Source: Pseudomonas rhizophila (GTDB taxonomy: Bacteria; Pseudomonadota; Gammaproteobacteria; Pseudomonadales; Pseudomonadaceae). From it: DNA of 64,000 nucleotides. A program made the position numbers and the translations under genes. Below are positions 16,644 to 26,619 of the stretch, piece by piece. The notes under the pieces are model-generated. The model worked only from the letters and a program-made list of their open reading frames with translations, had not been told where the DNA came from and searched no databases. Each line of letters starts with the position of its first letter. Position 1 is the stretch's first letter. Location: the NCBI RefSeq assembly GCF_003033885.1, contig NZ_CP024081.1, positions 1,455,979 through 1,519,978 on the forward strand, read 5' to 3'.

Positions 16644-16909
16644 TCTGGGGCTCCTTCGAGTGGGGCTTTTGCGACATTCTCCTCTGGCTGAGCGGTTCTG
16701 TGAATCGCTTCCATCGCAAGGGCCGTCGTTGCTGGCCTACAGCCTTGTCAAGATGTCTGTCTTGTTCAATAGTCAGCGCGAAAAACGGATAAATCCTACA
16801 TCTGCCCCGTCCTTTTTCGTGCGTGTTTGAGGTGTGTTTGAGGCGTGCTTTGGTGAGGGGAGTGTTTGGCTGGTAGACTCGCCAGTCGTTTTTTCTGGAG
16901 TTTGCCGCC

Positions 16910-17818
16910 GTGATCACTTCCCGTCTCCGTACCCTGCGCGACCATATACGTTGGGCCGTCAGTCGTTTCCATGGAGAGGATCTGTTTTTCGGCCATGGCA
17001 CCGACAATGCGTGGGATGAAGCCCGGCAACTGGTGTTGGGCGCGTTGCATCTGCCGTGGGAGATTGCCGATAGCTACCTGGACTGCCGTCTCGAAGATGA
17101 AGAGCTGGTCCATGTGCAACGCCTGCTGCGCCGACGCATCGCCGAACGCATCCCGGCGGCCTACCTGCTGGGTGAAGCCTGGTTCTGCGGAATGTCTTTC
17201 ATCGTCGACGAGCGCGTGCTCATTCCACGCTCGCCCATTGGTGAACTGATCGAAAACCGTTTTGCGCCCTGGCTGGGTCAGGAGCCGGTACGGATTCTCG
17301 ACCTCTGCACCGGTTCCGGCTGCATCGGCATCGCGTGTGCTTTCGAATTCCCGGAGGCGGAGGTGGTGCTGGCTGACCTGTCGTTCGAAGCGTTGGAAGT
17401 GGCCAACCAGAACATCGAGCGTCACGGCGTCGACGAGCGCGTGTTCACTGTCCAGGGGGATGGTTTCGAGGGCTTGCCGGGCCAGCGTTTCGACCTGATC
17501 GTGTCGAACCCGCCCTATGTCGATGCCGAAGATTTCGCCGACATGCCCCAGGAGTATCAGCACGAGCCGGAGCTGGGCCTGGCCTGTGGCGATGATGGCT
17601 TGAACCTGGTACGTCGGATGCTGGCCGAGGCCGCCGACCATCTGACCGAGAAGGGTTTGTTGATTGTCGAGGTGGGCAACAGCCAGGTCCACGTCGAGGC
17701 GTTGTATCCGGAAGTCGATTTTGCCTGGCTGGACTTCGAACGCGGCGGGCATGGTGTGTTCATGCTCAGCGCCGAACAGTGCCGTCAGCATCAGGCGTTG
17801 TTTGCTTCGCGGGTTTGA
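16910..17818 (+). CDS. prmB: Ribosomal protein L3 glutamine methyltransferase
   Basis: 302 residues. PrmB methylates a glutamine of ribosomal protein L3. The SAM motif [16 protein letters not shown], the acidic [11 protein letters not shown], and the glutamine-methyltransferase signature [13 protein letters not shown] are present. The PrmB-type N-domain includes [22 protein letters not shown], which separates it from PrmC. The gene is divergent from the isochorismatase-like gene, with 266 bp between. It starts at a GTG at 16910 ([13 protein letters not shown]). Confidence 0.94.
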   Translation: MITSRLRTLRDHIRWAVSRFHGEDLFFGHGTDNAWDEARQLVLGALHLPWEIADSYLDCRLEDEELVHVQRLLRRRIAERIPAAYLLGEAWFCGMSFIVDERVLIPRSPIGELIENRFAPWLGQEPVRILDLCTGSGCIGIACAFEFPEAEVVLADLSFEALEVANQNIERHGVDERVFTVQGDGFEGLPGQRFDLIVSNPPYVDAEDFADMPQEYQHEPELGLACGDDGLNLVRRMLAEAADHLTEKGLLIVEVGNSQVHVEALYPEVDFAWLDFERGGHGVFMLSAEQCRQHQALFASRV

Positions 17819-17869
17819 CGACAATTGATCTGACGGGCGCGCCCGGGTCTGTCACCGAGGATGCAAACC

Positions 17870-17958
17870 TGTGGGAGCGAGCCTGCTCGCGATGAGGGGG
17901 TGTCAGTCAGTTTGAAGACTGCTGACACGACGCCATCGCGAGCAGGCTCGCTCCCACA
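17870..17958. repeat. REP doublet (REPIN), class A, 89 bp
   Basis: Inverted REP arms with TGTGGGAG ends outward, between convergent prmB and the unknown gene at 17980. The spacer contains a further inverted repeat TGTCAG / CTGACA. Confidence 0.9.
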
Positions 17959-17979
17959 GGGGTTAGGCGGTGTTCAGTC

Positions 17980-18768
17980 TTAGCTACGCGTCGCAATCCA
18001 GATCAACAACCCGGCCTGGAACATGGCAAATGCCACCAGGCAGGTGATGGTGAAACGCAGGCCGTTGTCTTCGCGTTTGAACTTGGCGACCTTTTCTTCC
18101 TGCTGCTTGAGTTTGACTTCCTGCTCCGCCAGGTTCTGCTCGGCTTGCTGGAGCATTTGCGCGGCTTCGAGAATTTCCACGAACTGCAGTTTTTCGGTGT
18201 TCCAGTCCCCCAGCAGATTGCCAACCTGGGCTGGCTTGACGCTGCCTTTGAGGTGCTGGGCGTCGGCGTAGACCACTTCGAAACCATGAGCTTTCAGGAA
18301 GTGGTCGCGGCGCAGGCGGGTGTCTTCGTTCAGCGCGTCCTTGTTATTCAGGTCGCTGCCATCGACCCGGTAGCTCGACCAGCGCTTCTTGGCCCAGGTA
18401 ATGCCCTGTGCGGCGAGGAAGCGGCCAATGCCACGGTTCAGCGGCTCGACCTGCAAGCTGTCCGGGGAAAAATACAGGCGTTTATCGACGTGGTCGGCCC
18501 AGACGTCCAGGTGATTCTGTTCCTTGCGCACCCGCTGGCCCGGCAACTGGATGCTCATGCGCAGCAAACTGCGCTCCTTGCTGTGGCGCTCGGCATAGCT
18601 GAATTCGACAAACCGCAGCGGCCGCGCACCCGTGGCACGGTCGGTCTTGAGCGGTGCCAGCCGGAGCATTTTATGGTGCTCGGCCTGCACATCCGCCCAA
18701 GGCAGCTCCGCCGCTGGAGCGGCGGGCGTTTCGGCGGGGGTGTCGGGTGAAGTTTGAGTGTCAGTCAT
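17980..18768 (-). CDS. Unknown protein with coiled coil and C-terminal membrane anchor
   Basis: 262 residues. I recognise no named family. The N-terminal ~25 residues are Pro/Ala/Thr-rich. Residues ~30-190 look globular, with Trp and charged residues (LDVWADHVDKRLYF, ITWAKKRWSSYRVDG). Residues ~195-235 form a strongly charged coiled coil (AEQNLAEQEVKLKQQEEKVA). The last ~20 residues are a single hydrophobic helix (FTITCLVAFAMFQAGLLIWI) followed by a short polar tail. The layout is that of a tail-anchored inner-membrane protein with a large cytoplasmic part. Confidence 0.75.
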   Translation of the reverse strand: MTDTQTSPDTPAETPAAPAAELPWADVQAEHHKMLRLAPLKTDRATGARPLRFVEFSYAERHSKERSLLRMSIQLPGQRVRKEQNHLDVWADHVDKRLYFSPDSLQVEPLNRGIGRFLAAQGITWAKKRWSSYRVDGSDLNNKDALNEDTRLRRDHFLKAHGFEVVYADAQHLKGSVKPAQVGNLLGDWNTEKLQFVEILEAAQMLQQAEQNLAEQEVKLKQQEEKVAKFKREDNGLRFTITCLVAFAMFQAGLLIWIATRS

Positions 18769-18867
18769 AACGGCAAAATCCTGTCCAGGCCGGCCCGTCG
18801 GCAGCCATGGCGCTGTCCGACACCGGTCTATCGGCCGTTTTTGCCAGGACTGGAGGGGAAAAACCGC

Positions 18868-19830
18868 TTATCGAGCGGGTAATGAGCTAATAAAACCCAG
18901 AATGTGTGTGCCCAGTTCGGCCGCCAGGGGCAGGTTTGGATTTTTGTAGGAGGCCAATTGCAGCTCCATGTCGTTGGGGACGATGCGCATGACATGGTTC
19001 ATGCCCTTGATCAGCGCCAGCTCGGCGTCGGGTTTGGCGGCTTGCAACTGCCTGGCGTCATCGACGCTGACTTGAATGTCATGGCTGCCCTGGATAATCA
19101 ACGCTGGCATCTTCAGCGCCGCGAAAGCCTGGGCCGGCGTCTGGCGGAACAGCGAGATCAGGTAGGGCTGCACGCTAGGGCGAAAGATGACCTGCAGTTG
19201 CGGCGGGACATTTGGGTCGAGCCGACCGGCCTTGAGGCTGTCCAGCAGCTCATTGGCGCGCACCATCAGGGGGGGAGGGAGGCGGCTGCTCAGTTGTTGA
19301 CGCAGCACCTGGTCGATCGGCCGGGCACTGCCGGACAGCGAGATGACCGCAGCTGCATTGGCCTGGGGCGCGGCGAGACTGGCGATCAGTGCGCCTTCGC
19401 TATGACCCAACAGGATCAATGGACCCATTCGCGGATCGGCAGCCAGTTTGCGGCTCCAGGCCACGGCGTCGGCCACGTAGGCTTCGACGCTCAGGTTGCG
19501 TTCGTCCGGGGTCGCCGCAAGGCTGGCGGCCACCCCGCGTTTGTCATAGCGCACGCTGGCGATGTTGTGCTTGGCCAGCACCCAGGCCAGGCGCTTGAGG
19601 CTATCGTTGCGCCCGCCGTCGGGGTTGTTTCCGTCACGGTCGGTAGGACCCGACCCGGAAATGATCAGGACAACCGGCACCGGTGCGTCGGATTTGGGTA
19701 ACAGCAGCGAGCCGAAAAGCTCGCCGTTGCCGGTGTCGAGGCTGATCGGTCGTTGCAGGACGGTGGCCTGGGCCAGGCTGGAAAGCAGGCCGGTCAACAG
19801 GGCAAGGCTCAAGGCAAGCAGTTTTAACAT
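18868..19830 (-). CDS. Secreted/periplasmic alpha/beta hydrolase
   Basis: 320 residues from the ATG at 19830, giving a clean signal peptide (MLKLLALSLALLTGLLSSLA, then QA). The mature part is a serine alpha/beta hydrolase: oxyanion segment VLIISGSGPTDRDGNN, nucleophile elbow LLGHSEGAL, a late Asp in IIQGSHDIQVSVDD and His in KGMNHVMR. It resembles peptidase S9-like esterases. An earlier in-frame start at 19875 would hide the signal peptide. It is divergent from aroC. The substrate is unknown. Confidence 0.85.
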   Translation of the reverse strand: MLKLLALSLALLTGLLSSLAQATVLQRPISLDTGNGELFGSLLLPKSDAPVPVVLIISGSGPTDRDGNNPDGGRNDSLKRLAWVLAKHNIASVRYDKRGVAASLAATPDERNLSVEAYVADAVAWSRKLAADPRMGPLILLGHSEGALIASLAAPQANAAAVISLSGSARPIDQVLRQQLSSRLPPPLMVRANELLDSLKAGRLDPNVPPQLQVIFRPSVQPYLISLFRQTPAQAFAALKMPALIIQGSHDIQVSVDDARQLQAAKPDAELALIKGMNHVMRIVPNDMELQLASYKNPNLPLAAELGTHILGFISSLPAR

Positions 19831-19976
19831 CATCACGCCATTAGTTACGAAGGTGCCGGTTGGACTGACAGGCATCGATAAGGTTCGAGGATGAACTCGT
19901 CGGGGAGCCTGCGTATACTGGCGCCCACTACGAATCCAAGGTTGAGTCTCTCAGCGTTTTTCACGGAGCACCCTGC

Positions 19977-21068
19977 ATGTCCGGCAATACCTACGGCAAG
20001 CTGTTCACCGTTACCACCGCGGGCGAAAGCCATGGCCCGGCGTTGGTCGCCATTGTCGACGGCTGTCCGCCGGGCCTGGAGATTACCCTGGACGATCTGC
20101 AGCGTGACCTGGACCGGCGCAAGCCGGGCACCAGCCGCCACACCACCCAGCGCCAGGAAGCCGATGAAGTCGAAATCCTCTCCGGCGTGTTCGAAGGACG
20201 CACCACCGGCTGCGCCATTGGCCTGCTGATCCGCAACACCGACCAGAAGTCCAAGGACTACTCGGCCATCAAGGATCTGTTCCGCCCGGCCCACGCCGAC
20301 TACACCTACCACCATAAATACGGCGAGCGCGACTACCGTGGCGGCGGCCGCAGTTCGGCCCGGGAAACCGCCATGCGCGTGGCGGCCGGCGCGATTGCCA
20401 AGAAGTACCTGGCCAGCCAGGGCATCGTGATTCGTGGCTATATGAGCCAGTTGGGTCCCATCGAAATCCCGTTCAAGACCTGGGAGTCGGTGGAACAGAA
20501 TGCCTTCTTCTGCCCCGACCCGGACAAGGTGCCGGCCCTTGAGGCCTACATGGACCAATTGCGTCGCGACCAGGATTCGGTCGGCGCGAAGATCACCGTG
20601 GTGGCCGAAGGTGTGATGCCGGGCCTGGGCGAGCCGATCTTCGACCGGCTCGACGCCGAACTGGCCCACGCGCTGATGAGCATCAACGCGGTGAAGGGTG
20701 TGGAAATCGGCGCCGGTTTCGCTTGTGTCGCCCAGCGTGGCACCGAGCACCGCGACGAGCTGACCCCGCAAGGTTTCCTCAGCAACAATGCTGGCGGCAT
20801 CCTCGGTGGCATTTCCTCGGGCCAGCCGATCGTGGCGCACCTGGCATTGAAGCCAACCTCCAGCATCACCACGCCGGGGCGCTCCATCGACATCCATGGC
20901 AACCCGGTGGACGTCATCACCAAGGGCCGTCATGACCCGTGCGTCGGCATCCGCGCCACGCCAATCGCCGAGGCGATGATGGCGATCGTGCTGATGGACC
21001 ACCTGCTGCGTCATCGCGGCCAGAACGCCGATGTGCGAGTCAGCACCCCGGTGCTGGGCCAGCTTTGA
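19977..21068 (+). CDS. aroC: Chorismate synthase
   Basis: 363 residues. It makes chorismate from EPSP using reduced FMN, the last step of the shikimate pathway. Family signatures are complete: [38 protein letters not shown] and [17 protein letters not shown], plus [18 protein letters not shown]. The ATG at 19977 follows GGAGCACCC. It precedes the MFS and mtn genes on the same strand. Confidence 0.98.
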   Translation: MSGNTYGKLFTVTTAGESHGPALVAIVDGCPPGLEITLDDLQRDLDRRKPGTSRHTTQRQEADEVEILSGVFEGRTTGCAIGLLIRNTDQKSKDYSAIKDLFRPAHADYTYHHKYGERDYRGGGRSSARETAMRVAAGAIAKKYLASQGIVIRGYMSQLGPIEIPFKTWESVEQNAFFCPDPDKVPALEAYMDQLRRDQDSVGAKITVVAEGVMPGLGEPIFDRLDAELAHALMSINAVKGVEIGAGFACVAQRGTEHRDELTPQGFLSNNAGGILGGISSGQPIVAHLALKPTSSITTPGRSIDIHGNPVDVITKGRHDPCVGIRATPIAEAMMAIVLMDHLLRHRGQNADVRVSTPVLGQL

Positions 21069-21102
21069 TGGCTGACCTGCCGACCGCCGTGGCCTGACGA
21101 CC

Positions 21103-22248
21103 ATGGCGGCTCTGCCGTACTGGCGGCTCTCCAGTTTCTATCTGTTCTATTTCGCGCTGCTTGGTTCGACGGCGCCGTTTTTGGCGTTGTATTTCGATCA
21201 CCTGGGGTTCAACGCGGCGCGCATCGGCGAGCTGGTGGCTATCCCCATGCTGATGCGCTGTGTGGCACCGAATATCTGGGGCTGGCTTGGGGATTACACC
21301 GGTCAGCGCCTGGCGATCGTGCGTTTTGGCGCCATTTGCACGCTGCTGACGTTCTCGCTGATCTTCATCGACCAGAGCTACGCCTGGCTGGCGCTGGTCA
21401 TGGCGCTGCACGCGTTCTTCTGGCACGCGGTGTTGCCGCAGTTCGAAGTCATTACCCTGGCCCACTTGAGCGGGCAAACTTCGCGCTACAGCCAGATCCG
21501 CCTGTGGGGCTCCATCGGCTTCATCATTACCGTGGTCGCGCTTGGCCGGCTTTTCGAATGGTTGAGCCTGGACATTTACCCGGTGGCGCTGGTGCTGATC
21601 ATGGGCGGCATCGTGCTCGCCAGCTTCTGGGTCCCCAATGCCCAGCCGACACAGGGGCCGCGAGTCGCGGGGGAAGGTTTTCTGCGGCAACTGCGCAACC
21701 CTGGGGTGCTGGCGTTTTATGGATGTGTGGGGCTGATGCAGGTCAGCCACGGGCCGTATTACACCTTTCTGACGCTGCACCTGGAAGGCCTGGGTTACAG
21801 CCGCGGGTTGATCGGTATGCTCTGGGCCATTGGCGTGGTCGCGGAAGTCTTGATCTTCCTGCTGATGAGCCGGATCCTGGCGCGGTTTTCCGTGCGTCGG
21901 GTGCTGCTGGTGAGTTTCCTGCTGGCGGCGTTGCGTTGGCTGCTGCTGGGCTCACTGGCCGAATTTCTCTGGGTCCTGTTGTTTGCCCAGGTGCTGCACG
22001 CGGCGACCTTCGGCAGTTTTCACGCCGCTGCCATCCATTTCGTGCAACGTAGCTTCGGCCCACGCCAGCAAGGCCAGGGCCAGGCGTTGTACGCCGCCCT
22101 GGCTGGCATGGGCGGGGCGTTGGGCGCGTTGTATTCCGGCTACAGCTGGAACGCCCTGGGTGCCAGTTGGACTTTCAGTATCGCCAGCCTCGCAGCCTTC
22201 GCTGCAGCCGTTATCATTGCCACACGTATGCAAGAGGACAGGCCATGA
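21103..22248 (+). CDS. MFS transporter (HcaT/YcaD-like)
   Basis: 381 residues with 12 predicted membrane segments. The opening YWRLSSFYLFYFALLGSTAP and the loop GWLGDYTGQRLAIVRFG, together with the RLWGSIGFIITV segment, match the MFS_1-like group containing the phenylpropionate permease HcaT. It lies 34 bp after aroC, and its stop overlaps the mtnB start (ATGA), so it is translationally coupled to the methionine-salvage genes. The substrate is not known; the coupling hints at a methylthio compound. Confidence 0.88.
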   Translation: MAALPYWRLSSFYLFYFALLGSTAPFLALYFDHLGFNAARIGELVAIPMLMRCVAPNIWGWLGDYTGQRLAIVRFGAICTLLTFSLIFIDQSYAWLALVMALHAFFWHAVLPQFEVITLAHLSGQTSRYSQIRLWGSIGFIITVVALGRLFEWLSLDIYPVALVLIMGGIVLASFWVPNAQPTQGPRVAGEGFLRQLRNPGVLAFYGCVGLMQVSHGPYYTFLTLHLEGLGYSRGLIGMLWAIGVVAEVLIFLLMSRILARFSVRRVLLVSFLLAALRWLLLGSLAEFLWVLLFAQVLHAATFGSFHAAAIHFVQRSFGPRQQGQGQALYAALAGMGGALGALYSGYSWNALGASWTFSIASLAAFAAAVIIATRMQEDRP

Positions 22249-22865
22249 GCCTTACCCGTGAACAGCTCGCCCGGGAAATCATCGACGCCGGGCGTTTTTT
22301 GTATGGCCGCGGCTGGTCCCCGGCCACCAGCAGCAACTATTCGACCCGGCTTGCCCCTGATCAGGCCTTGCTCACCGTGTCCGGCAAGCACAAGGGGCAA
22401 CTGGGCCTGGATGATGTGCTCGCCACCGACCTGGACGGCAACAGCCTGGAGCGCGGCAAGACACCCTCCGCCGAAACCCTGCTGCACACCCAGTTGTATC
22501 GCTGGCGCCCGGAGATCGGCGCGGTGCTGCACACCCATTCGGTGAATGCCACGGTGTTGTCGCGCCTGACCCACCAGGCTTTCATCGACTTTGAAGACTA
22601 CGAACTGCAAAAAGCCTTCAGCGGTGTGTCGACCCACGAATCCTGTGTCCGCGTGCCGATTTTCGACAACGACCAGGACATCGCGCGCCTGGCCGGCCAG
22701 GTGCAGCCGTGGCTCGAGGCTCACCCCGATTGTGTCGGCTACCTGATTCGCGGGCATGGCCTGTATACCTGGGGGCCGAGCATGAACGATGCCCTGCGCC
22801 AGATCGAAGCGTTCGAGTTCCTGTTTGAGTGTGAGCTCAAGACCCGCGCACTCCTGAACCGTTAA
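22245..22865 (+). CDS. mtnB: Methylthioribulose-1-phosphate dehydratase
   Basis: 206 residues from the ATG at 22245, which overlaps the transporter stop by four bases. It is a class II aldolase-like zinc enzyme of the methionine salvage pathway. Zinc-ligand segments VLHTHSVNATVLSRL and YLIRGHGLYTWG are visible, as is the N-terminal GRFLYGRGWSPATSSNYS. It is the first of three consecutive salvage genes (mtnB-mtnD-mtnC). Confidence 0.95.
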   Translation: MSLTREQLAREIIDAGRFLYGRGWSPATSSNYSTRLAPDQALLTVSGKHKGQLGLDDVLATDLDGNSLERGKTPSAETLLHTQLYRWRPEIGAVLHTHSVNATVLSRLTHQAFIDFEDYELQKAFSGVSTHESCVRVPIFDNDQDIARLAGQVQPWLEAHPDCVGYLIRGHGLYTWGPSMNDALRQIEAFEFLFECELKTRALLNR

Positions 22866-22883
22866 TTTGCTGGAGCCCTAACC

Positions 22884-23429
22884 ATGAGCAGCCTGTCCGT
22901 CTACCACGTCTCAAGCCCCGACATTCCGAACAAGGTGCTGACCCATTTCGAAGACATCGCCGCGACCCTGGCCGATAAAGGTGTTCGCTTCGACCGCTGG
23001 GAAGCGGCGACGAAAATCCAGCCAGGCGCCGGCCAGGACGAAGTGATTGCCGCCTACAAGACCCAGATCGACCGGTTGATGACCGAGCGCGGCTACGTCA
23101 CGGTCGACGTCATCAGCCTCAACAGCGATCACCCGCAAAAAGCCGAACTGCGGGCCAAATTCCTCGATGAACATCGCCATGCTGAAGACGAAGTACGATT
23201 TTTCGTCGCCGGTCGTGGCCTGTTTACCCTGCACATCGACGATTACGTCTACGCCGTACTGTGCGAAAAGAATGACCTGATCTCGGTGCCTGCGGGCACG
23301 CCGCACTGGTTCGACATGGGCGAGCATCCACATTTCGTTGCCATTCGCCTGTTCAACAACCCGGAAGGTTGGGTCGCGAAGTTCACTGGCGACGACATCG
23401 CCAGCCGTTTCCCGCGCCTGGAGGACTGA
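22884..23429 (+). CDS. mtnD: Acireductone dioxygenase
   Basis: 181 residues, a cupin. The metal-binding motif [17 protein letters not shown] (HxH...E) and second ligand region [12 protein letters not shown] are clear. It oxidises the acireductone made by MtnC to the 2-keto acid precursor of methionine, with Fe or Ni at the metal site. It lies 18 bp after mtnB and 4 bp before mtnC. Confidence 0.96.
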   Translation: MSSLSVYHVSSPDIPNKVLTHFEDIAATLADKGVRFDRWEAATKIQPGAGQDEVIAAYKTQIDRLMTERGYVTVDVISLNSDHPQKAELRAKFLDEHRHAEDEVRFFVAGRGLFTLHIDDYVYAVLCEKNDLISVPAGTPHWFDMGEHPHFVAIRLFNNPEGWVAKFTGDDIASRFPRLED

Positions 23430-23433
23430 GCCT

Positions 23434-24117
23434 GTGTCGATCAAAGCCATTCTCACGGACATCGAGGGCACCACCAGTGCGGTGAGTTTCGTGTTCGATG
23501 TGTTGTTTCCCTATGCCGCCAGGCATCTTCCGGATTTCGTTCGTCAGCATGCCAACCGCGCCGACGTCGCCGAGCAATTGGCAGCGGTGCGTCAGGACAA
23601 TGGTGAGCCGGGGGCCGACACCGAGCGCGTCATCGCGATCCTGCTGGAGTGGATCGCCGAAGACCGCAAGGCCACGCCGCTCAAGGCGTTGCAGGGCATG
23701 GTCTGGGAGCAGGGGTATCAGGCGGGGCAGTTGAAAGGGCACGTTTACCCGGACGCGGTGCAGGCACTGCAGCGCTGGCATCAGCAAGGTTTACGGCTGT
23801 TCGTTTATTCCTCGGGCTCGATCCAGGCACAGAAGCTGATTTTCGGCTGTTCCGAGGCTGGCGATCTGTCGCCGTTGTTCAATGGTTATTTCGACACCAC
23901 ATCGGGACCCAAGCGGGAAGTCCAGTCCTACCAGCGCATCAGCGCGGCGGTGGGCGTAGCCCCGGAGGAGATTCTGTTTCTGTCGGACATCGTCCAGGAA
24001 CTGGATGCGGCCCGTGATGCCGGCATGGCTACGTGCGGAGTGGCGCGCGAGGGCGGTGAGCTGCAAGGGCATGTCACGGTGGACAGTTTTGCCCGGATCG
24101 ATCCTGCGCGTTTTTGA
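23434..24117 (+). CDS. mtnC: Enolase-phosphatase E1
   Basis: 227 residues from a GTG at 23434, chosen because [18 protein letters not shown] follows at once and matches the family N-terminus; longer in-frame reading would overlap mtnD. It is a HAD-family bifunctional enzyme that enolises and dephosphorylates diketomethylthiopentyl phosphate. HAD motifs are [16 protein letters not shown] and [12 protein letters not shown]. It is last in the salvage operon. Confidence 0.95.
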   Translation: MSIKAILTDIEGTTSAVSFVFDVLFPYAARHLPDFVRQHANRADVAEQLAAVRQDNGEPGADTERVIAILLEWIAEDRKATPLKALQGMVWEQGYQAGQLKGHVYPDAVQALQRWHQQGLRLFVYSSGSIQAQKLIFGCSEAGDLSPLFNGYFDTTSGPKREVQSYQRISAAVGVAPEEILFLSDIVQELDAARDAGMATCGVAREGGELQGHVTVDSFARIDPARF

Positions 24118-24125
24118 TAGAGGAC

Positions 24126-24153
24126 TGTGGGAGCGAGCAAGCTCGCTCCCACA
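24126..24153. repeat. Collapsed REP doublet forming a near-perfect 28-bp palindrome
   Basis: TGTGGGAGCGAGC, then AA, then its inverted complement. It equals the two outer ends of a class A doublet of the TTG/CAA arm type (as at 37261) joined across the repeated GCGAGC with the interior lost. It lies between convergent mtnC and the DUF3509 gene and could work as a terminator stem. Confidence 0.8.
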
Positions 24154-24159
24154 ACACGA

Positions 24160-24438
24160 TCAGGCGCTGTGATAGGTCGGCAGCGCAAAACGATGCTGGC
24201 TTTGCAGCATGGCGATCTGCGGCAACTCGCTGGCCTGTTCCGCCAGGTCGCGACGGATTGCGCTGATTGCCCAGGACAGTTGGTCCCCGGCGTGCAACTG
24301 GGCGTAGGAAATTGTGCGTTTAAACAGTTTGCCTTCGCTGTTGCGCAAGGTCAGCAGGATACCGCCATCCGGGCGGGCCTGAGTGGTCACTTCGTAGTTG
24401 GAGAAGAGGGACGCAAACTTTTCTTGAATCATGTTCAT
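24160..24438 (-). CDS. DUF3509 protein
   Basis: 92 residues from the ATG at 24438, preceded by GGAG at 9 bases; a start at 24453 has no ribosome site. It is a small soluble Pseudomonas protein: MIQEKFASLFSNYEVTTQ, RPDGGILLTLRNSEGKLFKR, then a helical C-terminus SWAISAIRRDLAEQ. The function is unknown. It is monocistronic. Confidence 0.8.
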   Translation of the reverse strand: MNMIQEKFASLFSNYEVTTQARPDGGILLTLRNSEGKLFKRTISYAQLHAGDQLSWAISAIRRDLAEQASELPQIAMLQSQHRFALPTYHSA

Positions 24439-24792
24439 ATTTGACTGCTCCATGGTGGTGGCAAACCGTGGAGAGGTAGTTGCAGTGTCTGTGCCAGCGT
24501 TGGGCTTGATTAAAAAGCGTTATAAAACAATCAGTTAACAATTCCCCCTATTTTTGCTTTCGTGCAACTTGCATGAATGGCCATCGTGCATCCTGCATTT
24601 TGCGTGGTCGGCTGATCTTTTGTTGAACCAAATGGATTTCTGGCGCTCATGCTCCGCCTGTCCGGAACGGTGGATACAAAACATTGCAAAAACCGCATGT
24701 ACAGCGCCGGAATCGCTGGCGTAATTTCGAGCGCAATTGAGCTCCAGCCCGACAACAAGAACCCAGACCCACGAGGTCGAACGGGAGTGACC
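24439..24792. other. Gene-free intergenic region, promoters only
   Basis: 354 bp between the divergent DUF3509 gene and the acyl-CoA synthetase gene. It is AT-rich near 24510-24560, with several TGCAT/TGCA words at 24560-24605. I see no gene, RNA or clear operator. Confidence 0.5.
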
Positions 24793-26619
24793 ATGAGTCG
24801 TACATCCAGCGACGCCATTACCTGGGGCAAGATGCTGCGCAAGCTACCCACTATTGCCAGAGCCATTCCCCGTATCGTCAAAGGCATGAAGCTCGCCAAC
24901 GTCCAGGACCCGACCCAGCCTTGCGGCCTGGGCTGGTGTTTCGAACAGGCCACCCAGCGCAATCCCCAAGGGCCGGCGTTGTTGTGTGGCGACACGGTAT
25001 TGAGTTACGCGCAGGCCAACGAACAGGCCAATCGCATCGCTCATTACCTGTTGGCACAGGGCATCGGCAAGGGCGACTGCGTGGCGATTTTCATCGAGAA
25101 TCGGCCAGAGATGCTGGTGACGGTGCTGGCGGTGGCGAAGGTCGGTGCGGTCAGCGCCATGGTCAACACCTCGCAGACCGGGGACGCGCTGGTGCACAGC
25201 CTGGCGTTGGTCACGCCTGTCGCGGTGGTGGTCGGGGCAGAACGGGTCGCGGCCTTCAACGACGTGCGAGCCCGCACCTCACTGTCCGGCCACCGAACCT
25301 GGTGGGTCGCCGACCAGGACAGCGCCGTCGTTCCTTCCGGTTTTGTCGATCTGATAAGTAGCAGCGCCAGCCATCCAGGTGACAACCCGGCCAGCAGTCA
25401 GCAGGTTTTTTTCAACGACCCATGTTTTTATCTCTACACCTCGGGCACTACCGGGCTGCCCAAGGCCGGGGTGTTTCGCCACGGGCGCTGGATGCGCACT
25501 TCCACCAGTTTCGGCCTGATCGCCCTGGACATGCAGCCCGCGGATGTCTTGTATTGCACGCTGCCGCTGTACCACGCCACGGGCCTGTGCGTGTGCTGGG
25601 GAGCGGCGATCTGCGGCGCCTCGGGGTTTGCGATCCGGCGCAAGTTCAGCGCCAGCCAGTTCTGGAGTGACGTTCGCCGTTACCGGGCCACCACCCTGGG
25701 CTATGTCGGTGAATTGTGTCGCTACCTGGTCGACCAGCCCGCCAGTGCCGAGGACCGGCGGCACGAGGTCCGGAAGATGATCGGCAACGGCTTGCGCCCC
25801 GGGGCATGGTCGGCCTTCAAGACGCGTTTTGGTGTCGACCATATCTGCGAGCTGTACGCGGCCAGCGACGGCAATATCGGCTTCACCAATGTGCTGAATT
25901 TCGACAACACCGTCGGATTTTCCCTGATGGGCTGGGAACTGGTGCAGTACGACCATGACAGCGGGGCTCCGTTGCGCAACCTGCAAGGCCGGATGCAGAA
26001 AGTACCCAAGGGAGAACCGGGCCTGCTGATGGCGCGCATTGACGACAAGGCGCCGCTGGACGGTTACACCGATCCGGCCAAGACCGAAAAAACCATCTTC
26101 AAGGATGTCTTCGTTCCTGGTGACCGTTACTTCAATACCGGTGACCTGCTGCGCAACATCGGCTTCGGCCATGGGCAGTTCGTTGATCGCCTCGGTGATA
26201 CCTATCGCTGGAAGGGCGAGAACGTCTCCACCACGGAAGTTGAAAACGTATTGCTACAGCACGCGCAAATCGCCGAGGCGGTGGCTTATGGCGTCGAAAT
26301 CAATGGCACCAATGGCCGCGCCGGCATGGCGGCGATTACTCCGTCCGAATCCCTGGCTACCCTGGATTTTGCTGAGCTGTTGCAATTTTTGCAGTGCAAG
26401 TTGCCGGCCTATGCGGTGCCGTTGTTCTTGCGCATCAAGGTAAAAATGGACACCACCGGCACCTTCAAATACCAGAAAAACCGCCTCAAGAGCGAAGCCT
26501 TCGACCCGTGCGCCACGGACGATGAGCCGGTCTACGCCTGGCTGCCCGGCACCGCGACCTACGTGCGGGTCGACCGGCAACTGGCGGCGCAGATTCAGCA
26601 GGGACAGTACCGTTATTGA
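24793..26619 (+). CDS. Long-chain acyl-CoA synthetase (FATP/FadD6-like)
   Basis: 608 residues from the ATG at 24793 (MSRTSSDAITWGK). It is an AMP-forming adenylation enzyme: P-loop YLYTSGTTGLPKAGVF, the A-motif region GNGLRPGAWSAF, YAASDGNIGF, the TGDLLRN hinge region and WKGENVSTTEVENVL near the C-terminal subdomain. The arrangement matches very-long-chain acyl-CoA synthetases with fatty-acid-transport-protein-like N-termini. It activates fatty acids to CoA esters for degradation or lipid use. It is monocistronic. Confidence 0.9.
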   Translation: MSRTSSDAITWGKMLRKLPTIARAIPRIVKGMKLANVQDPTQPCGLGWCFEQATQRNPQGPALLCGDTVLSYAQANEQANRIAHYLLAQGIGKGDCVAIFIENRPEMLVTVLAVAKVGAVSAMVNTSQTGDALVHSLALVTPVAVVVGAERVAAFNDVRARTSLSGHRTWWVADQDSAVVPSGFVDLISSSASHPGDNPASSQQVFFNDPCFYLYTSGTTGLPKAGVFRHGRWMRTSTSFGLIALDMQPADVLYCTLPLYHATGLCVCWGAAICGASGFAIRRKFSASQFWSDVRRYRATTLGYVGELCRYLVDQPASAEDRRHEVRKMIGNGLRPGAWSAFKTRFGVDHICELYAASDGNIGFTNVLNFDNTVGFSLMGWELVQYDHDSGAPLRNLQGRMQKVPKGEPGLLMARIDDKAPLDGYTDPAKTEKTIFKDVFVPGDRYFNTGDLLRNIGFGHGQFVDRLGDTYRWKGENVSTTEVENVLLQHAQIAEAVAYGVEINGTNGRAGMAAITPSESLATLDFAELLQFLQCKLPAYAVPLFLRIKVKMDTTGTFKYQKNRLKSEAFDPCATDDEPVYAWLPGTATYVRVDRQLAAQIQQGQYRY

